A DNA stretch of 64,000 nucleotides from Planctellipticum sp942493135 (GCA_942493135.1 OW818684.1:5146001-5210000), one strand, 5' to 3'. Counted from the stretch's first letter, positions 1 through 8,689 are shown. Notes: generated by a model not told the origin, from the letters alone. Translations and numbers: made by a program.

Positions 1-16
1 GCCAGACGTCATACAG

Positions 17-1900
17 TTAGTTCTGGTGGATGTGCCCGCTGCCGCCCTCCAGCAAAGGATACCCCAGTCGTGCTCGAAGAGCGTTCGCGTCGTCGATCGT
101 GACGTCATAAATGCGAATCGTGTATCCGACATTCGCAACGGCCGTCAAATCGCGAAAGTATGCGTAACCTGACGCAGGATCATAGATGCGCCGGACGGAC
201 ACCGCATATCGCCCCGGGCGGGGCCCGTGCAGAGTATTCGACGCTGACGATACCGATTCCGACAGCGGCCACGGCTCTGTATCTGCCTTGGGAACGTCGT
301 TGAGTGTGAGTGAGGTCAATGCGCCGACGCCAAGCTCCTCAGGAACCGAATGAGCAACGCCGTCCAGCGGAAACTCCGTATGTGCGATGGCCCATCGCTC
401 CAGCAACAGGAGATCCTGGCCCCAGTCAACGTTGCTGTCTAGTAGATGCAGTGGCCCGTTCTGAGGCCCTCCGATGAATGCGTTGAAGTATGCATGAGAA
501 TGCGGAAACATGGCGAGGCTGCCGGCCGTGCCGGCCCCGGCGAGGAGCGAAGCGCCAATGAAGAGTCTGCTGTATCCGGCCGCGACCTTCGAGCCGAGGA
601 TTCCCATCGCTATAGCAAAAAAGATAGCAGCCGGAAGTATATATCGCAGATGATGATTAAACCCGGTCTGTAAACTGACAAAGGCAAAAAGTGCGACAGG
701 AGGAAGCAGAAGGTTCACTGCTTCCGAGAGGCCAGCGCGAGTCGGGCGTAACTGCAGTGCGGCCAGGATCGTCAACAATGATAATGTGACGAATGCCGAC
801 GGCTCCTTGATTAGGAGACCGTAGATGTAGTAATACCACCATCCGCCTGCCCGCCACTCTCCTCGCAGATACGACGGCACCCTCCACTCGAAATCCAGTT
901 TCTGGCGATCAATACCGTAGAGCATTTCTTGAGGGAGAGGGAGCGGCAAGTCGCCCAGCAGCGAGTTTCGAAAACGGTTGCCACCGACACACGTGTTTGA
1001 GTTCTCGGCTCGTGTCCCCCCGAGGGCCGTGCTGTAGAATGTGTGTGCTCGCAAGGGTCTTAAGGAGCCGTCGAAGCCGTATCCGACGTTGATTACAAAG
1101 ATGCCGCTTACTGCGATAAGGAGAAACTGGAGCGATTCTCGTATCGGGCTCCGGGGCCTCGTAGGATCGCTGCGCAAGAGGATGCGAGTCACTCCCCACT
1201 GAATCGGCCAGACAGCGAAGAGTATCAGCCAGGTGAACTTTGTCAATTCGGCTATACCCAGGGCGGTGCCGGCCAATAGCGCGGCCAGTCCGGTTCCATC
1301 GTTCAACCATCGGCGAAATGCGTAACACGCGAGCGCCCCGGTAGCGGCTGCGGCCGTGTCGGGCGTAATCATCTGAGCGTTCGTAAGAACCAGTGGCGAG
1401 AATGCCCAGACGGTTGCGGACAAGACCGCGCCGCACGCTCCAAACAGTTCCCGCGACCATTTCCAGACGACCCAGAGAGCGAGGACGCTGAATGGCAGGC
1501 ACATGATTCGCGCAATCCGGAGGAACGTGAGGAATTCCCGACCGTGAGCCTCGGCAAGAGACTTCGCCAGATCCCATTCCGGTCGAACGATCGTGTAGGT
1601 TGGATTCCACTGCCACGGGATGCGGAAGTCCTGCAGGGCCAGAGGAGCTGTTGCTACGGTCCGGACGAGCGGAGGATTGACGCGATAGACGTCGAACCGT
1701 CCTGTTTGCCAGTGCGACAAGCCCGCTGGCAGGTGCCCCATTTCATCCCAGCCGGGGCCATGCACCAGAATCCCATAGGTGAGTAGGCTGACATGAATCA
1801 CGCCGACGATCACGAGATAGTGACCGGAGAAGCGGCGTGCGAGACGGTCGAGCGTTCCGGCGTCCAGCGACGGAGCCGCCATAGAGTATGGACTGCGCAT
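17..1900 (-). CDS. GT39-like integral membrane glycosyltransferase
   Basis: This encodes a predicted polytopic membrane protein of about 627 residues resembling dolichyl-phosphate-mannose/PMT-type (GT39) transferases, which move a sugar from a polyprenyl-phosphate donor to an extracytoplasmic acceptor. The first helix is followed by an acidic luminal motif (WDEMGHLPAG, then YRVNPPLV), the usual planctomycete GT39 signature, and then many hydrophobic helices; the last ~150 residues are soluble. The open frame continues upstream, but ATG at 1900 is preceded by AGGGA and overlaps the end of the preceding gene by about 90 bp, so I chose it; ATG at 1882 is also possible. It is the last gene of a four-gene minus-strand module, and the GT2 gene just upstream is the natural maker of its lipid-linked donor. 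Acceptor unknown. Confidence 0.75.
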   Translation of the reverse strand: MRSPYSMAAPSLDAGTLDRLARRFSGHYLVIVGVIHVSLLTYGILVHGPGWDEMGHLPAGLSHWQTGRFDVYRVNPPLVRTVATAPLALQDFRIPWQWNPTYTIVRPEWDLAKSLAEAHGREFLTFLRIARIMCLPFSVLALWVVWKWSRELFGACGAVLSATVWAFSPLVLTNAQMITPDTAAAATGALACYAFRRWLNDGTGLAALLAGTALGIAELTKFTWLILFAVWPIQWGVTRILLRSDPTRPRSPIRESLQFLLIAVSGIFVINVGYGFDGSLRPLRAHTFYSTALGGTRAENSNTCVGGNRFRNSLLGDLPLPLPQEMLYGIDRQKLDFEWRVPSYLRGEWRAGGWWYYYIYGLLIKEPSAFVTLSLLTILAALQLRPTRAGLSEAVNLLLPPVALFAFVSLQTGFNHHLRYILPAAIFFAIAMGILGSKVAAGYSRLFIGASLLAGAGTAGSLAMFPHSHAYFNAFIGGPQNGPLHLLDSNVDWGQDLLLLERWAIAHTEFPLDGVAHSVPEELGVGALTSLTLNDVPKADTEPWPLSESVSSASNTLHGPRPGRYAVSVRRIYDPASGYAYFRDLTAVANVGYTIRIYDVTIDDANALRARLGYPLLEGGSGHIHQN

Positions 1901-3057
1901 AAAGCATCCCTGAAGCCGATCTTTTTGCCTTCCGCGACTGAACGCGGACTGTAGTGAATTGGAACCTCGACAAGTGTCAGTCCCATACGCGAGGCTTTTG
2001 CGGTCACCTCGGGACAGAAATCGAAGCGATCGCAAGTCAATTGCATCTGCCGCAGATCCGACGTGTAGAAGAGCTTATAACCGGTTGCTTCGTCGGTTAT
2101 GTGCAGCCCGTACAACACCCTCGCGCATAGCGTCAATACAGCAACACCGGCGGAGTAAAGTGGGAGGCGTCGCTGCGCCGGGTAGTGTCTCGCTCCCAGA
2201 ATGCGTGATCCGTACACGACATCGGCCGCTGACTGCTCCATTTCGTCGATCAGACGTGAGATTTCCGACGGCGAGTACTCAAGATCGGCATCCTGAATCA
2301 CGGTCAACGTCCCCTCCGCAAGCGTGAGAGCCGTCCGAATGGCTGCGCCTTTCCCTCGATTGACTCGGTGTGCCAGCAGACGGACTCGCGGCCGTGCTGC
2401 GAGTGCAGAGAGCAGCTCCCCAGTCCCGTCAGTCGACCCGTCGTCGACGATCAGTATCTCGTAGTCCCATCGAGATTGCCTTGCGGCAGTCTCGACGGCA
2501 TCGACAACCGATAGGATTGTGGCAGCCTCGTTAAAGACGGGGATAATGATCGAAATCGAAGGACGTCGTTCGTGTCCTGCGGCGCTGTCACTGTCGTTGT
2601 GTACTGAAAATGGATCTCGGTCGTAAACGCGCCGGGGTGCAAGTGTCCCTCGAGACTGGCAGCTCGTCGTCGCCCAGCCCGTCACTCCTGCAACAACCAG
2701 GCTGCCGGCGACCAGGAGCGATGTTATCCCGACAGGATGCTCCGTGAGAGGACCGAAGCAACCGCAATCGACAGGCAAACCTCGAGCAAGTGCGACGAGT
2801 TGCGCGGCAATGAACAGGCCACCGAGGAATGCTGTTGCCAGAAACGGTGCCCTCAGAGACATTTGAGGAGCAATCAGCGTCGCCGCCAGCATCAAATGCA
2901 ACCAAGGCAGGACGGCAGCCGCACCGACACATAACGGCTGCGGAAGAATCTGGTAGTCGAGCACAGTGCCGAAGAACTGATACGCATTGGAAGCGTGCTG
3001 CTCGCCGGTTGTCCACAGCAACAGCGCGCAGTACCATGCACAGGCGAGGCGTAGCAT
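1810..3057 (-). CDS. MauE/DoxX-like membrane domain fused to GT2 glycosyltransferase
   Basis: About 415 residues in two parts. Residues 1-135 form four hydrophobic helices with a CGCFG motif near residue 98, as in MauE/DoxX-type proteins linked to periplasmic thiol-disulfide chemistry. Residues ~165-395 are a GT2 fold of the polyprenyl-phosphate sugar synthase type: SIIIPVFNEA, then IVDDGSTDGT, then an acidic QDADLEYSP motif near residue 253 and a YGSR segment. The GT2 half probably makes a lipid-phosphate sugar for the GT39 enzyme downstream. Start chosen at ATG 3057 (GTG directly before it) behind GAGGAGACTGGAG. The fusion of a thiol-redox membrane domain to a sugar transferase is unusual, and it sits beside genes for a Cys-rich protein and a rhodanese. 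Domain calls are from motif reading; the coupling is inference. Confidence 0.75.
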   Translation of the reverse strand: MLRLACAWYCALLLWTTGEQHASNAYQFFGTVLDYQILPQPLCVGAAAVLPWLHLMLAATLIAPQMSLRAPFLATAFLGGLFIAAQLVALARGLPVDCGCFGPLTEHPVGITSLLVAGSLVVAGVTGWATTSCQSRGTLAPRRVYDRDPFSVHNDSDSAAGHERRPSISIIIPVFNEAATILSVVDAVETAARQSRWDYEILIVDDGSTDGTGELLSALAARPRVRLLAHRVNRGKGAAIRTALTLAEGTLTVIQDADLEYSPSEISRLIDEMEQSAADVVYGSRILGARHYPAQRRLPLYSAGVAVLTLCARVLYGLHITDEATGYKLFYTSDLRQMQLTCDRFDFCPEVTAKASRMGLTLVEVPIHYSPRSVAEGKKIGFRDALCAVHTLWRLRRWTPERSTVSHAASPVTIS

Positions 3058-3241
3058 CACTCCAGTCTCCTCGGCATGACCACGCCCTCCGCACCGCCTG
3101 GTGTGAATCGTGGTCTGAAGGGTGGAAACATGCGACTACTCTCCGCATGCGACGGGCGATGGGCGATGGAGCTTAAAGCCCATGACACCGGCGCAGGCAG
3201 TCAGGATGATAGAGCCGGAAGAAGTGCAGACCGATCGGTGT

Positions 3242-5437
3242 TCAAGACGAACCACGCTCAGTCATCCCGCCTCCTTGAGCCCATTCGGCGTATCCGGGGG
3301 CAAAGATGCGCACGTCGACGAAGCCGTGACCGCGCAGGCGTTCGGACACGGCATGGGCAAAGGGGCAACCCCGACTCTGACAGTAAACAACAACGCACGA
3401 GTTCTTCGGAATCGATGCGACCAGCTCATCCTCGCGAGCAAAGGCGGCGTCGATCGGCAGATTGAGTGATGAGGGAATGTGTCCAAGTTCGAAGTCGTGC
3501 CGATACCGCGCGTCAATCCATATGCAGGATGGGTGATTGTCAAACGGCCTGGGATTCAGGCGAAGCCCCTCATCAAGTTCAACGACTGGAAACTGCCTCC
3601 GGGAATGCACGCTGGCGATCGATGCGCGGGCGACCGACGACCCAAGCACGCCGCAGGGATTCAGCCAATCCAAGGCGAGCGCACCGGCGCTCATGACGGC
3701 AAGCAAACATCCCGTGCTTAGCGCAGACCCTGCCCAGCGGGACTGCAACAGACTTACCGACGGCAAGAGGTTGACTATCGGGTAAAGAATACACCCTAAA
3801 ACAATTAAGGTCACGCAACGTTGTGCTCGTCCGAGCAGCCTCCAGACCGACACCCCCCAATCAGAGTCGGAAGTTGCGATTCCGATTCCGTCCCACATGG
3901 CCAAGAGGCGTGGATACTCGATCTCGGTCCTGCCGCGCGACGGATCCAGGACAATCGCTCGACCAGCGGCTTCGCCAAAATAGACGATCCAATGATCGTA
4001 CTGCCGCCGCCCTTGGCTTCCTCGCACATGAAGAATCATCGGACCGCTTGCAACGCGCAGATCAAAGACGCCAAGACCTGAATCAATCGATGCCTTGAGG
4101 CCGTGTTCCGTGAGCGCGGCCGCGACCTCCTTGGCGGTGCTGCCCAGGAATCCCGAAACATACTGAGGCTCCAGCAACTCTTCGAAAGCCACCGGTTTCT
4201 GATAATAGTCCAGGACACTGAATGCCGAGTAAACTCCGCAGTAATGATCCTGACTATGGGCAACTCCAGGCGATGCGACCATTGCCGCGGAGATCAGGAG
4301 CAGGCTTCTCGGAGACCGGCCGGTTTGACTCCACAACGCCCACCCGAACGCTGCCAGGACAATGATTCCAGTTCCGATCAGCAAAAACCGCCGTAACGGC
4401 GATGGGAAGAATCGCTGGCCGATCAGCGATGACAGCTTCGCGCCATCGACTTTCCTCAGGATATCGCCATTCTCCCAGACAAAATCAATTCCCTTATAGT
4501 CATTGACCTGGACTTGCGATCCATTTGGGACATCTGTGAAAAACTCTCCATACTCGTCGCTGATCGGAGTTTCCGGCCCGACGCTGTCCAGGGTCACTGT
4601 GGAGTAAGTTGTTTCCCACTTCCCCTCGTCGGTGTACACCAGGTCCCATGTCGCAATCCGGCTGGGGCAGACGATGGCCTCGTATGTATCCCACTCGAGA
4701 AACTCGACACGTCTGTTGGTAAGAACGCCGACGACCTCCGGTTTCGGCCTCTGCTCGTGCATGTCGACGCGCAGTGGTTGATCCGCAAGTGCGTCCGCAT
4801 ACTCGAAGACGATTTCCCAGCCGTCGCGCACTCCCCGAATCTGTGTTCCATCCGGGGATTGAGTCCACCGAATCGCAGCCGGTCCGGACGTCAGCTTCAT
4901 TACCTCCGGGAATTTCTTTCGCGCCAGGTAGCCGAACCACACTCCTTCACCGACGAGCGAAGCGAAGCCCTCAAATGGGTCTGTCAATGGCCCCTCGACG
5001 AAGGAATCAATGCCCGACTGCGTGTCGCCCCCCTTATAGTTGATGTTCAGCAGGCGGCGCCGCGTGGCGAGCACCTTGATCAAGCCGGCGTCGGGCGCAG
5101 ATGGATACTCGAGCGTGTAACACACCTGACGATCAGACCTGAGGGCTCCCTTTGTCTTGCCGGCGTAATCTGCTGCACGGTCCGGGATGGAGTGATTGTC
5201 AAAGCTTTCACGGCCGTTCGTAACAAAAAGCTTAAAGCCGCAGTCAAGCTCACGGCTGAGCAGAAGCGGAACAAAACGCATGCTGCGCTCGACTCGGAGG
5301 CCTGCTTCTTCCGCAGTGACCGGAGAACCTCCCAGCACAATGAACAACGACGGAACAAGCAGCAGACCGCTACTCTGAAGCACGCATAGTACAAGCCGGC
5401 AAAGGGCTTTCGAGCATCGAACTCCGTGGAATAACAT
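3242..5437 (-). CDS. Secreted/membrane protein with C39-like peptidase and C-terminal rhodanese domain
   Basis: About 731 residues. An N-terminal signal or anchor helix (10-35) is followed by a ~300-residue soluble domain I do not recognise, a helix (347-365), a C39-like papain-fold domain with candidate triad Cys ~401 (DHYCGVYSAF), His ~480 (YDHWIVYF) and Asp ~496 (LDPSRGR), two more hydrophobic segments (541-596), and a rhodanese domain with VVVYCQSRGC around Cys 685. C39 peptidases normally cut leader peptides of exported peptides; rhodaneses carry sulfane sulfur or act as redox thiols. ATG 5437 has GAGGGGAG upstream, so I prefer it to the longer open frame. It lies ~50 bp after the small Cys-rich gene, suggesting that protein is its substrate. 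Target and activity are inference. Confidence 0.72.
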   Translation of the reverse strand: MLFHGVRCSKALCRLVLCVLQSSGLLLVPSLFIVLGGSPVTAEEAGLRVERSMRFVPLLLSRELDCGFKLFVTNGRESFDNHSIPDRAADYAGKTKGALRSDRQVCYTLEYPSAPDAGLIKVLATRRRLLNINYKGGDTQSGIDSFVEGPLTDPFEGFASLVGEGVWFGYLARKKFPEVMKLTSGPAAIRWTQSPDGTQIRGVRDGWEIVFEYADALADQPLRVDMHEQRPKPEVVGVLTNRRVEFLEWDTYEAIVCPSRIATWDLVYTDEGKWETTYSTVTLDSVGPETPISDEYGEFFTDVPNGSQVQVNDYKGIDFVWENGDILRKVDGAKLSSLIGQRFFPSPLRRFLLIGTGIIVLAAFGWALWSQTGRSPRSLLLISAAMVASPGVAHSQDHYCGVYSAFSVLDYYQKPVAFEELLEPQYVSGFLGSTAKEVAAALTEHGLKASIDSGLGVFDLRVASGPMILHVRGSQGRRQYDHWIVYFGEAAGRAIVLDPSRGRTEIEYPRLLAMWDGIGIATSDSDWGVSVWRLLGRAQRCVTLIVLGCILYPIVNLLPSVSLLQSRWAGSALSTGCLLAVMSAGALALDWLNPCGVLGSSVARASIASVHSRRQFPVVELDEGLRLNPRPFDNHPSCIWIDARYRHDFELGHIPSSLNLPIDAAFAREDELVASIPKNSCVVVYCQSRGCPFAHAVSERLRGHGFVDVRIFAPGYAEWAQGGGMTERGSS

Positions 5438-5489
5438 ACTCAAACTCCCCTCGCCGGCCTGCCGACAAATGACATAAGTGTCGGAGCAT

Positions 5490-5846
5490 CTAGATTTGCT
5501 TAGGCGTACACGCCATTCCAGCGGCATCAGTGTCGCTGAGTGTGTCGTGCTTTCTCGACGAGCAATTAGAATTGCCGGTGCATGCTTCGTTTCCTGCCTG
5601 GGACTGGCAGATCTTCGTTGCGTTGCCTGAGCCTTGATTGCAGGCATTGTACGTGGAGCTGCAGGTCTTGTTGGGTTTCGCCGGACAGGTAGGATTGGTG
5701 AAATTGTCCTGCGAATTGCAGTCCGTGCCGCCGATGACAGTCGAAGTCCATTGCGTCGCTGAGGCAGACAATGCCGTCCCGGCCAAGAGTGCGGCACCCG
5801 TGAGCGAGTAACTGAAGAGCCACCGAGCCAGAGAGTTCGTCCTCAT
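5490..5846 (-). CDS. Small secreted 8-cysteine protein
   Basis: 118 residues. A classic signal peptide (RTNSLARW charged start, hydrophobic core, AxA-type site near SASA-TQW) leaves a mature part of about 86 residues rich in Asn, Thr and Ser with eight cysteines and no obvious helix. The spacing suits four disulfides. ATG 5846 has AAGGAA nine bases upstream. It is the first gene of the minus-strand module with the C39/rhodanese protein, the MauE-GT2 fusion and the GT39 enzyme, so it is the best candidate substrate for disulfide formation, cleavage and possibly O-glycosylation on its many Ser/Thr. I do not recognise the family. It could equally be a structural surface protein. Confidence 0.7.
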   Translation of the reverse strand: MRTNSLARWLFSYSLTGAALLAGTALSASATQWTSTVIGGTDCNSQDNFTNPTCPAKPNKTCSSTYNACNQGSGNATKICQSQAGNEACTGNSNCSSRKHDTLSDTDAAGMACTPKQI

Positions 5847-6099
5847 TGTTCGAATTCCTTCAAATCAGGGCAACGACATGCCGGGGCTCATCCGACGCTC
5901 GAATGATCGCCCCGACGTTAAACTGCAGGCTGTGATCAGGATCGGGTGCTTTCGACGGTCTCTCGAGAAGGGGATAGGTGTGACGCGAACGGACAGAGCG
6001 TCCACGGCGACGTGAGGCGCCCGTCGAGTAAGCGAGCGCGTGTCGATAAGCCGCGATGGCGAAGTGTTGTATGAGCGATTGACGACGCTGTCGTTATTG

Positions 6100-6402
6100 A
6101 AGCCTGAGTAGAGCAAGGCGAAGCGATAGAAGGTCCGGTTGCCGATGTTGCCGACCTGCCAATAGCCGATGTTGCTTTCGAGGGACGCCGGCTCCAGATG
6201 CGTCGGACTGTGCCGCGTCGCGGAACAGACGGGGTAAACCGGTGTGAATGGCCAACAACGAGACGACCCCGATCCGCGTCCCCGGCGGCTGGATCAACCA
6301 GCGGCCGATGGCACACAAGACTGCGTCAACGGTGGCGAAGAAACGCCGCAAAGAAGTGTTCCCGGAGTTTCGACAAGGCGGTCGATCGATTGGGATGTTC
6401 AT
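6100..6402 (-). pseudogene. Decayed N-terminal remnant of a GT39-like glycosyltransferase
   Basis: One frame reads IGRWLIQPPGTRIGVVSLLAIHTGL and the next reads RHSPTHLEPASLESNIGYWQ, which together resemble the first helix and acidic luminal motif of the intact GT39 gene at 17-1900 (IVGVIHVSLLTYG, then WDEMGHLPAGLSHWQ). A frameshift near 6230 separates the two halves, and similarity ends after ~100 residues. The surrounding 5850-6650 stretch has only short competing frames (for example 6326-6649 minus, 107 codons, unrecognised), so the whole interval looks degenerate. The alignment was made by eye and is weak. Confidence 0.35.
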
Positions 6403-6614
6403 GACCGTATCGGCGAATCAGTTGGTCGTCAAGAGGCTGTTCAACATAAACAGACGAGACGTGCCGTCTTGTGTAGTAGTCATCGCGGTATAGCGCCAAT
6501 GCGCGGGAGCCTTCGGCCGGGACGTCGCATCGCGGCCTGTTACTGAACCGCGAGAATCCTGGCGGCCGGATCACAGATTCCGGGAGAATTGCGGAGAAAG
6601 TCGCAAATCGCGGT

Positions 6615-6953
6615 TCAAGCGGGAAAGTCGATGCCTGAATTCTCGTCAAGAATCGAGCCCGAGTCAGCGGTCATGGACGGACGGATTCGAACAACCCGTA
6701 AGTATCCCGCCTGACGCTGCGCTTTCTGGCCGTCGCCGACCAACCCTTCGCGTACCGCTCCGAAGCCGCCCAGCCACCAGGCCCGCGCGGCCAGGTGCTT
6801 GCCGAAGGGGCGGCTGTCCGTACCGCAGTCGACGTCGCCGGGCCGGTACCGCCGGCACCCTTTGAAGCAGTGGGCCGTGTACCGCCCCCAGCGGTTCGCC
6901 CGGCGGGGGATGCGGAAGGTCGCAAAGTCCGGGCTGATCCTGATCGGGGCCAT
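6615..6953 (-). CDS. Hypothetical protein, possibly a remnant
   Basis: About 112 residues from ATG 6953, with protein-like composition in this frame (aromatics, Arg, Gly; a FKGCRRYRPGDVDCG segment with two Cys). The other two minus frames are typical shadows. Similar-looking sequence continues upstream of the ATG, so the start may be lost or lie at 7070, overlapping the divergent gene at 7064. I recognise no family. It sits in the decayed accessory zone and may itself be broken. Confidence 0.28.
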   Translation of the reverse strand: MAPIRISPDFATFRIPRRANRWGRYTAHCFKGCRRYRPGDVDCGTDSRPFGKHLAARAWWLGGFGAVREGLVGDGQKAQRQAGYLRVVRIRPSMTADSGSILDENSGIDFPA

Positions 6954-7063
6954 CGTCTTGTCCCCGAACACAATTTGACCGGGTGTCCTGACGCGGGTAT
7001 TAGTATGGGAGAATAATGCGGCGTCATTTGTTAGCCTATACACGTCTTGAGACAGGGAATCGC

Positions 7064-7276
7064 ATGTCACCGGCAGGGCGTCCGCCGATCAGCGGGGAAC
7101 GGAAGAACGATCAGATTCGCATCGCGGTGACTGCCGACGAAAAGGCGGCGTTGGATGCCGCGGCCGCTTCGCTCGGGAAGCCCACTGGAACGTGGATACG
7201 CGAAATGGCGCTCGCCGCGGCAGCAGAGATTGCCGCAGCGGCTCCGATGAAGAAGACCGCGAAGAAGAAGTCGTGA
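7064..7276 (+). CDS. Ribbon-helix-helix/MobC-like small DNA-binding protein
   Basis: 70 residues from ATG 7064 (GACAGGGA upstream). The core resembles the RHH/DUF1778-type plasmid and antitoxin proteins: a strand-forming IRIAVTADEKAALDAAA followed by LGKPTGTWIREMAL, then an Ala-rich segment and a Lys-rich tail ending KKTAKKKS. Such proteins bind operators or the nick region of mobile elements. No toxin partner is visible next to it. Its tail recurs twice downstream at 7761-7826 and 8467-8559, which suggests repeated duplication and decay of this gene. Confidence 0.55.
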   Translation: MSPAGRPPISGERKNDQIRIAVTADEKAALDAAAASLGKPTGTWIREMALAAAAEIAAAAPMKKTAKKKS

Positions 7277-7320
7277 TTCTCTGACGAAATCAGCCGGCTT
7301 GATTCACGACGGACCCAACC

Positions 7321-7731
7321 ATGCCAACTGCCGCAGCTCCTCCCTGGACACGACTGTTCTCGCCCTGGCGCTGGGGATGGCGTTCATGGGTTCTCTCCGC
7401 CTCTTCGGTCGTCGTTCTGTACGTTGCCTGCCCGATTGTTCCTCGATACTTCGCATACCGACTTCAGGCTCCCGCGAAAGCAGCCAACTTCATCGCACAC
7501 TTAACAGACCCGCCTCTTGTGCTGCGACGGTACTCCGCAGCTTTACGGGCGACAGACATCTTTCTACTTGACGTAATGCAGCCAGCTTTTGGGCATCCGC
7601 CGAGCCCGTTTCCCGAAGGCTCACTGCCGGACGACGGTGGATACTGGTGCCTTGGCGAGTCAGAAGAACTCACGAACAAAATGCAGGCTAAAGTTCTGCT
7701 CGTGGAGGCCATCAGAATCGACGGCATCTGA
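7321..7731 (+). CDS. Hypothetical protein with one membrane helix
   Basis: 136 residues beginning MPTAAAPPWTRLFSPW. One hydrophobic segment (about 22-42, VLSASSVVVLYVACPIV) is followed by a soluble part with no known motif. It lies 44 bp after the RHH-like gene on the same strand. No strong ribosome-binding site is seen. I do not recognise the family; codon usage resembles real coding sequence more than the overlapping frames do. Confidence 0.4.
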   Translation: MPTAAAPPWTRLFSPWRWGWRSWVLSASSVVVLYVACPIVPRYFAYRLQAPAKAANFIAHLTDPPLVLRRYSAALRATDIFLLDVMQPAFGHPPSPFPEGSLPDDGGYWCLGESEELTNKMQAKVLLVEAIRIDGI

Positions 7732-7760
7732 GGTCAAAGTGACCTTGCGTGATCTGGAGT

Positions 7761-7826
7761 CTCCGTCGGCAGCGGAAGCAGGCGGCGAAACCGGCCGGGA
7801 GGAAGAAGGCGGCGAAGAAGGGGTGA
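7761..7826 (+). pseudogene. Tail remnant of an RHH-like gene (copy 1)
   Basis: The frame ends AAKPAGRKKAAKKG-stop, a Lys/Ala tail like those of the intact RHH-like gene at 7064 and of the second remnant at 8467-8559. The DNA shared with the second remnant is about 35 nt with only a few mismatches. No upstream RHH core survives in frame. Confidence 0.4.
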
Positions 7827-7869
7827 GTCAACCAGACGAATCGAACGCCGTTTTCAGGAGAGCCACCAC

Positions 7870-8046
7870 ATGAAATTTGCTTGCCCTCGGTGTAACTTCC
7901 CGTATCGCCATCGGAGCCAACGCAGCCGCTGCCCAAAATGCGGTCATGTGATGAGCCAGTCAGAGAAGACGGAGCAAGCAACGGTCTACTTCGTGGGCAT
8001 GATCGTTCTGATGATCATTTTCGCAATCGCTGCCGCCAACAAATGA
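7870..8046 (+). CDS. Small zinc-ribbon membrane protein
   Basis: 58 residues from ATG 7870 behind AGGAG. The N-terminus holds two CxxC knuckles, FACPRCNFPY and SRCPKCGHVM, forming a four-Cys zinc ribbon. A single C-terminal membrane helix follows (VYFVGMIVLMIIFAIAAANK), so the ribbon probably faces the cytoplasm. This zinc-ribbon plus helix layout is common in short planctomycete proteins of unknown role. No partner gene is evident. Confidence 0.65.
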   Translation: MKFACPRCNFPYRHRSQRSRCPKCGHVMSQSEKTEQATVYFVGMIVLMIIFAIAAANK

Positions 8047-8155
8047 GCTGGCAGTGGTGGCCAGCCAAGACAAGCCGCCCTGAAAATGAAGTCGTGTGGG
8101 CGGGATTTTGTGTCCCGCGAACCAACAGTCCCGAAACTGGAAGTGGGCCTAAGAG

Positions 8156-8470
8156 ATGCCACGCAATCAAGGAATGAACGGCAGCGCCACCACGCTCGAA
8201 CGGTGGCCCGGCATGCACTTCATCGACGTCGCGACGCACAAACCCTACTCCAGCACGCTGTGTGACGCCTACCGTGCACAGGTCGGATTGTGCGATGTCT
8301 GTGTTTTCATTCTCCGCCAAGAGCCCCGCGTATTCGTCGGCGGCGGACAGTTCGGATTCGACAGCCTGGCGCGGGAAGCGGACCTGGTCGAAGTTGAAGC
8401 CCTTGCCGAGCGTTTCAACAGTGAAGAACTCCGACAAGCCGCTGCCAGAATACGCGCGGCCGGGGCATGA
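8156..8470 (+). CDS. Hypothetical protein
   Basis: 104 residues. The second half (FDSLAREADLVEVEALAERF, then EELRQAAARIRAAGA) has the Leu/Ala/Glu pattern of a real helical protein; the first half has no known motif. Its stop overlaps the next short frame as ATGA at 8467. There is only a weak AAGAG upstream. It is the least certain gene of this accessory zone, and the start could be the internal Met at 8174. Confidence 0.35.
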   Translation: MPRNQGMNGSATTLERWPGMHFIDVATHKPYSSTLCDAYRAQVGLCDVCVFILRQEPRVFVGGGQFGFDSLAREADLVEVEALAERFNSEELRQAAARIRAAGA

Positions 8471-8559
8471 CAGCCCGTTCGACGACCCAAGCGGCGGCGG
8501 AGATTGCGACCGGCCAGGCGAAGCCGGCCGGGAAGAGGAAGGCGGCGAAGAAGGAATGA
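8467..8559 (+). pseudogene. Tail remnant of an RHH-like gene (copy 2)
   Basis: A 30-codon frame starting at the ATGA overlap contains AAAEIATGQAKPAGKRK and ends AAKKE-stop. The AAAEIA block followed by a Lys/Ala tail matches the end of the intact RHH-like protein at 7064-7276 (AAAAEIAAAAP, then the Lys tail). The RHH core is missing, so I read it as a truncated copy. It could be translated as a basic micro-protein. Confidence 0.4.
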
Positions 8560-8689
8560 CCCGATAGCGGCTGGCAGGAAGCGGCAAAGTGCCACTTGCC
8601 CCAAGTTACGGCTGCGGTGTACAACGGGGCCGTGCGGGGAAAGAACCGCCCTGCTGACCGAACCGCTACCCGCACCTACTGCGACGAGG

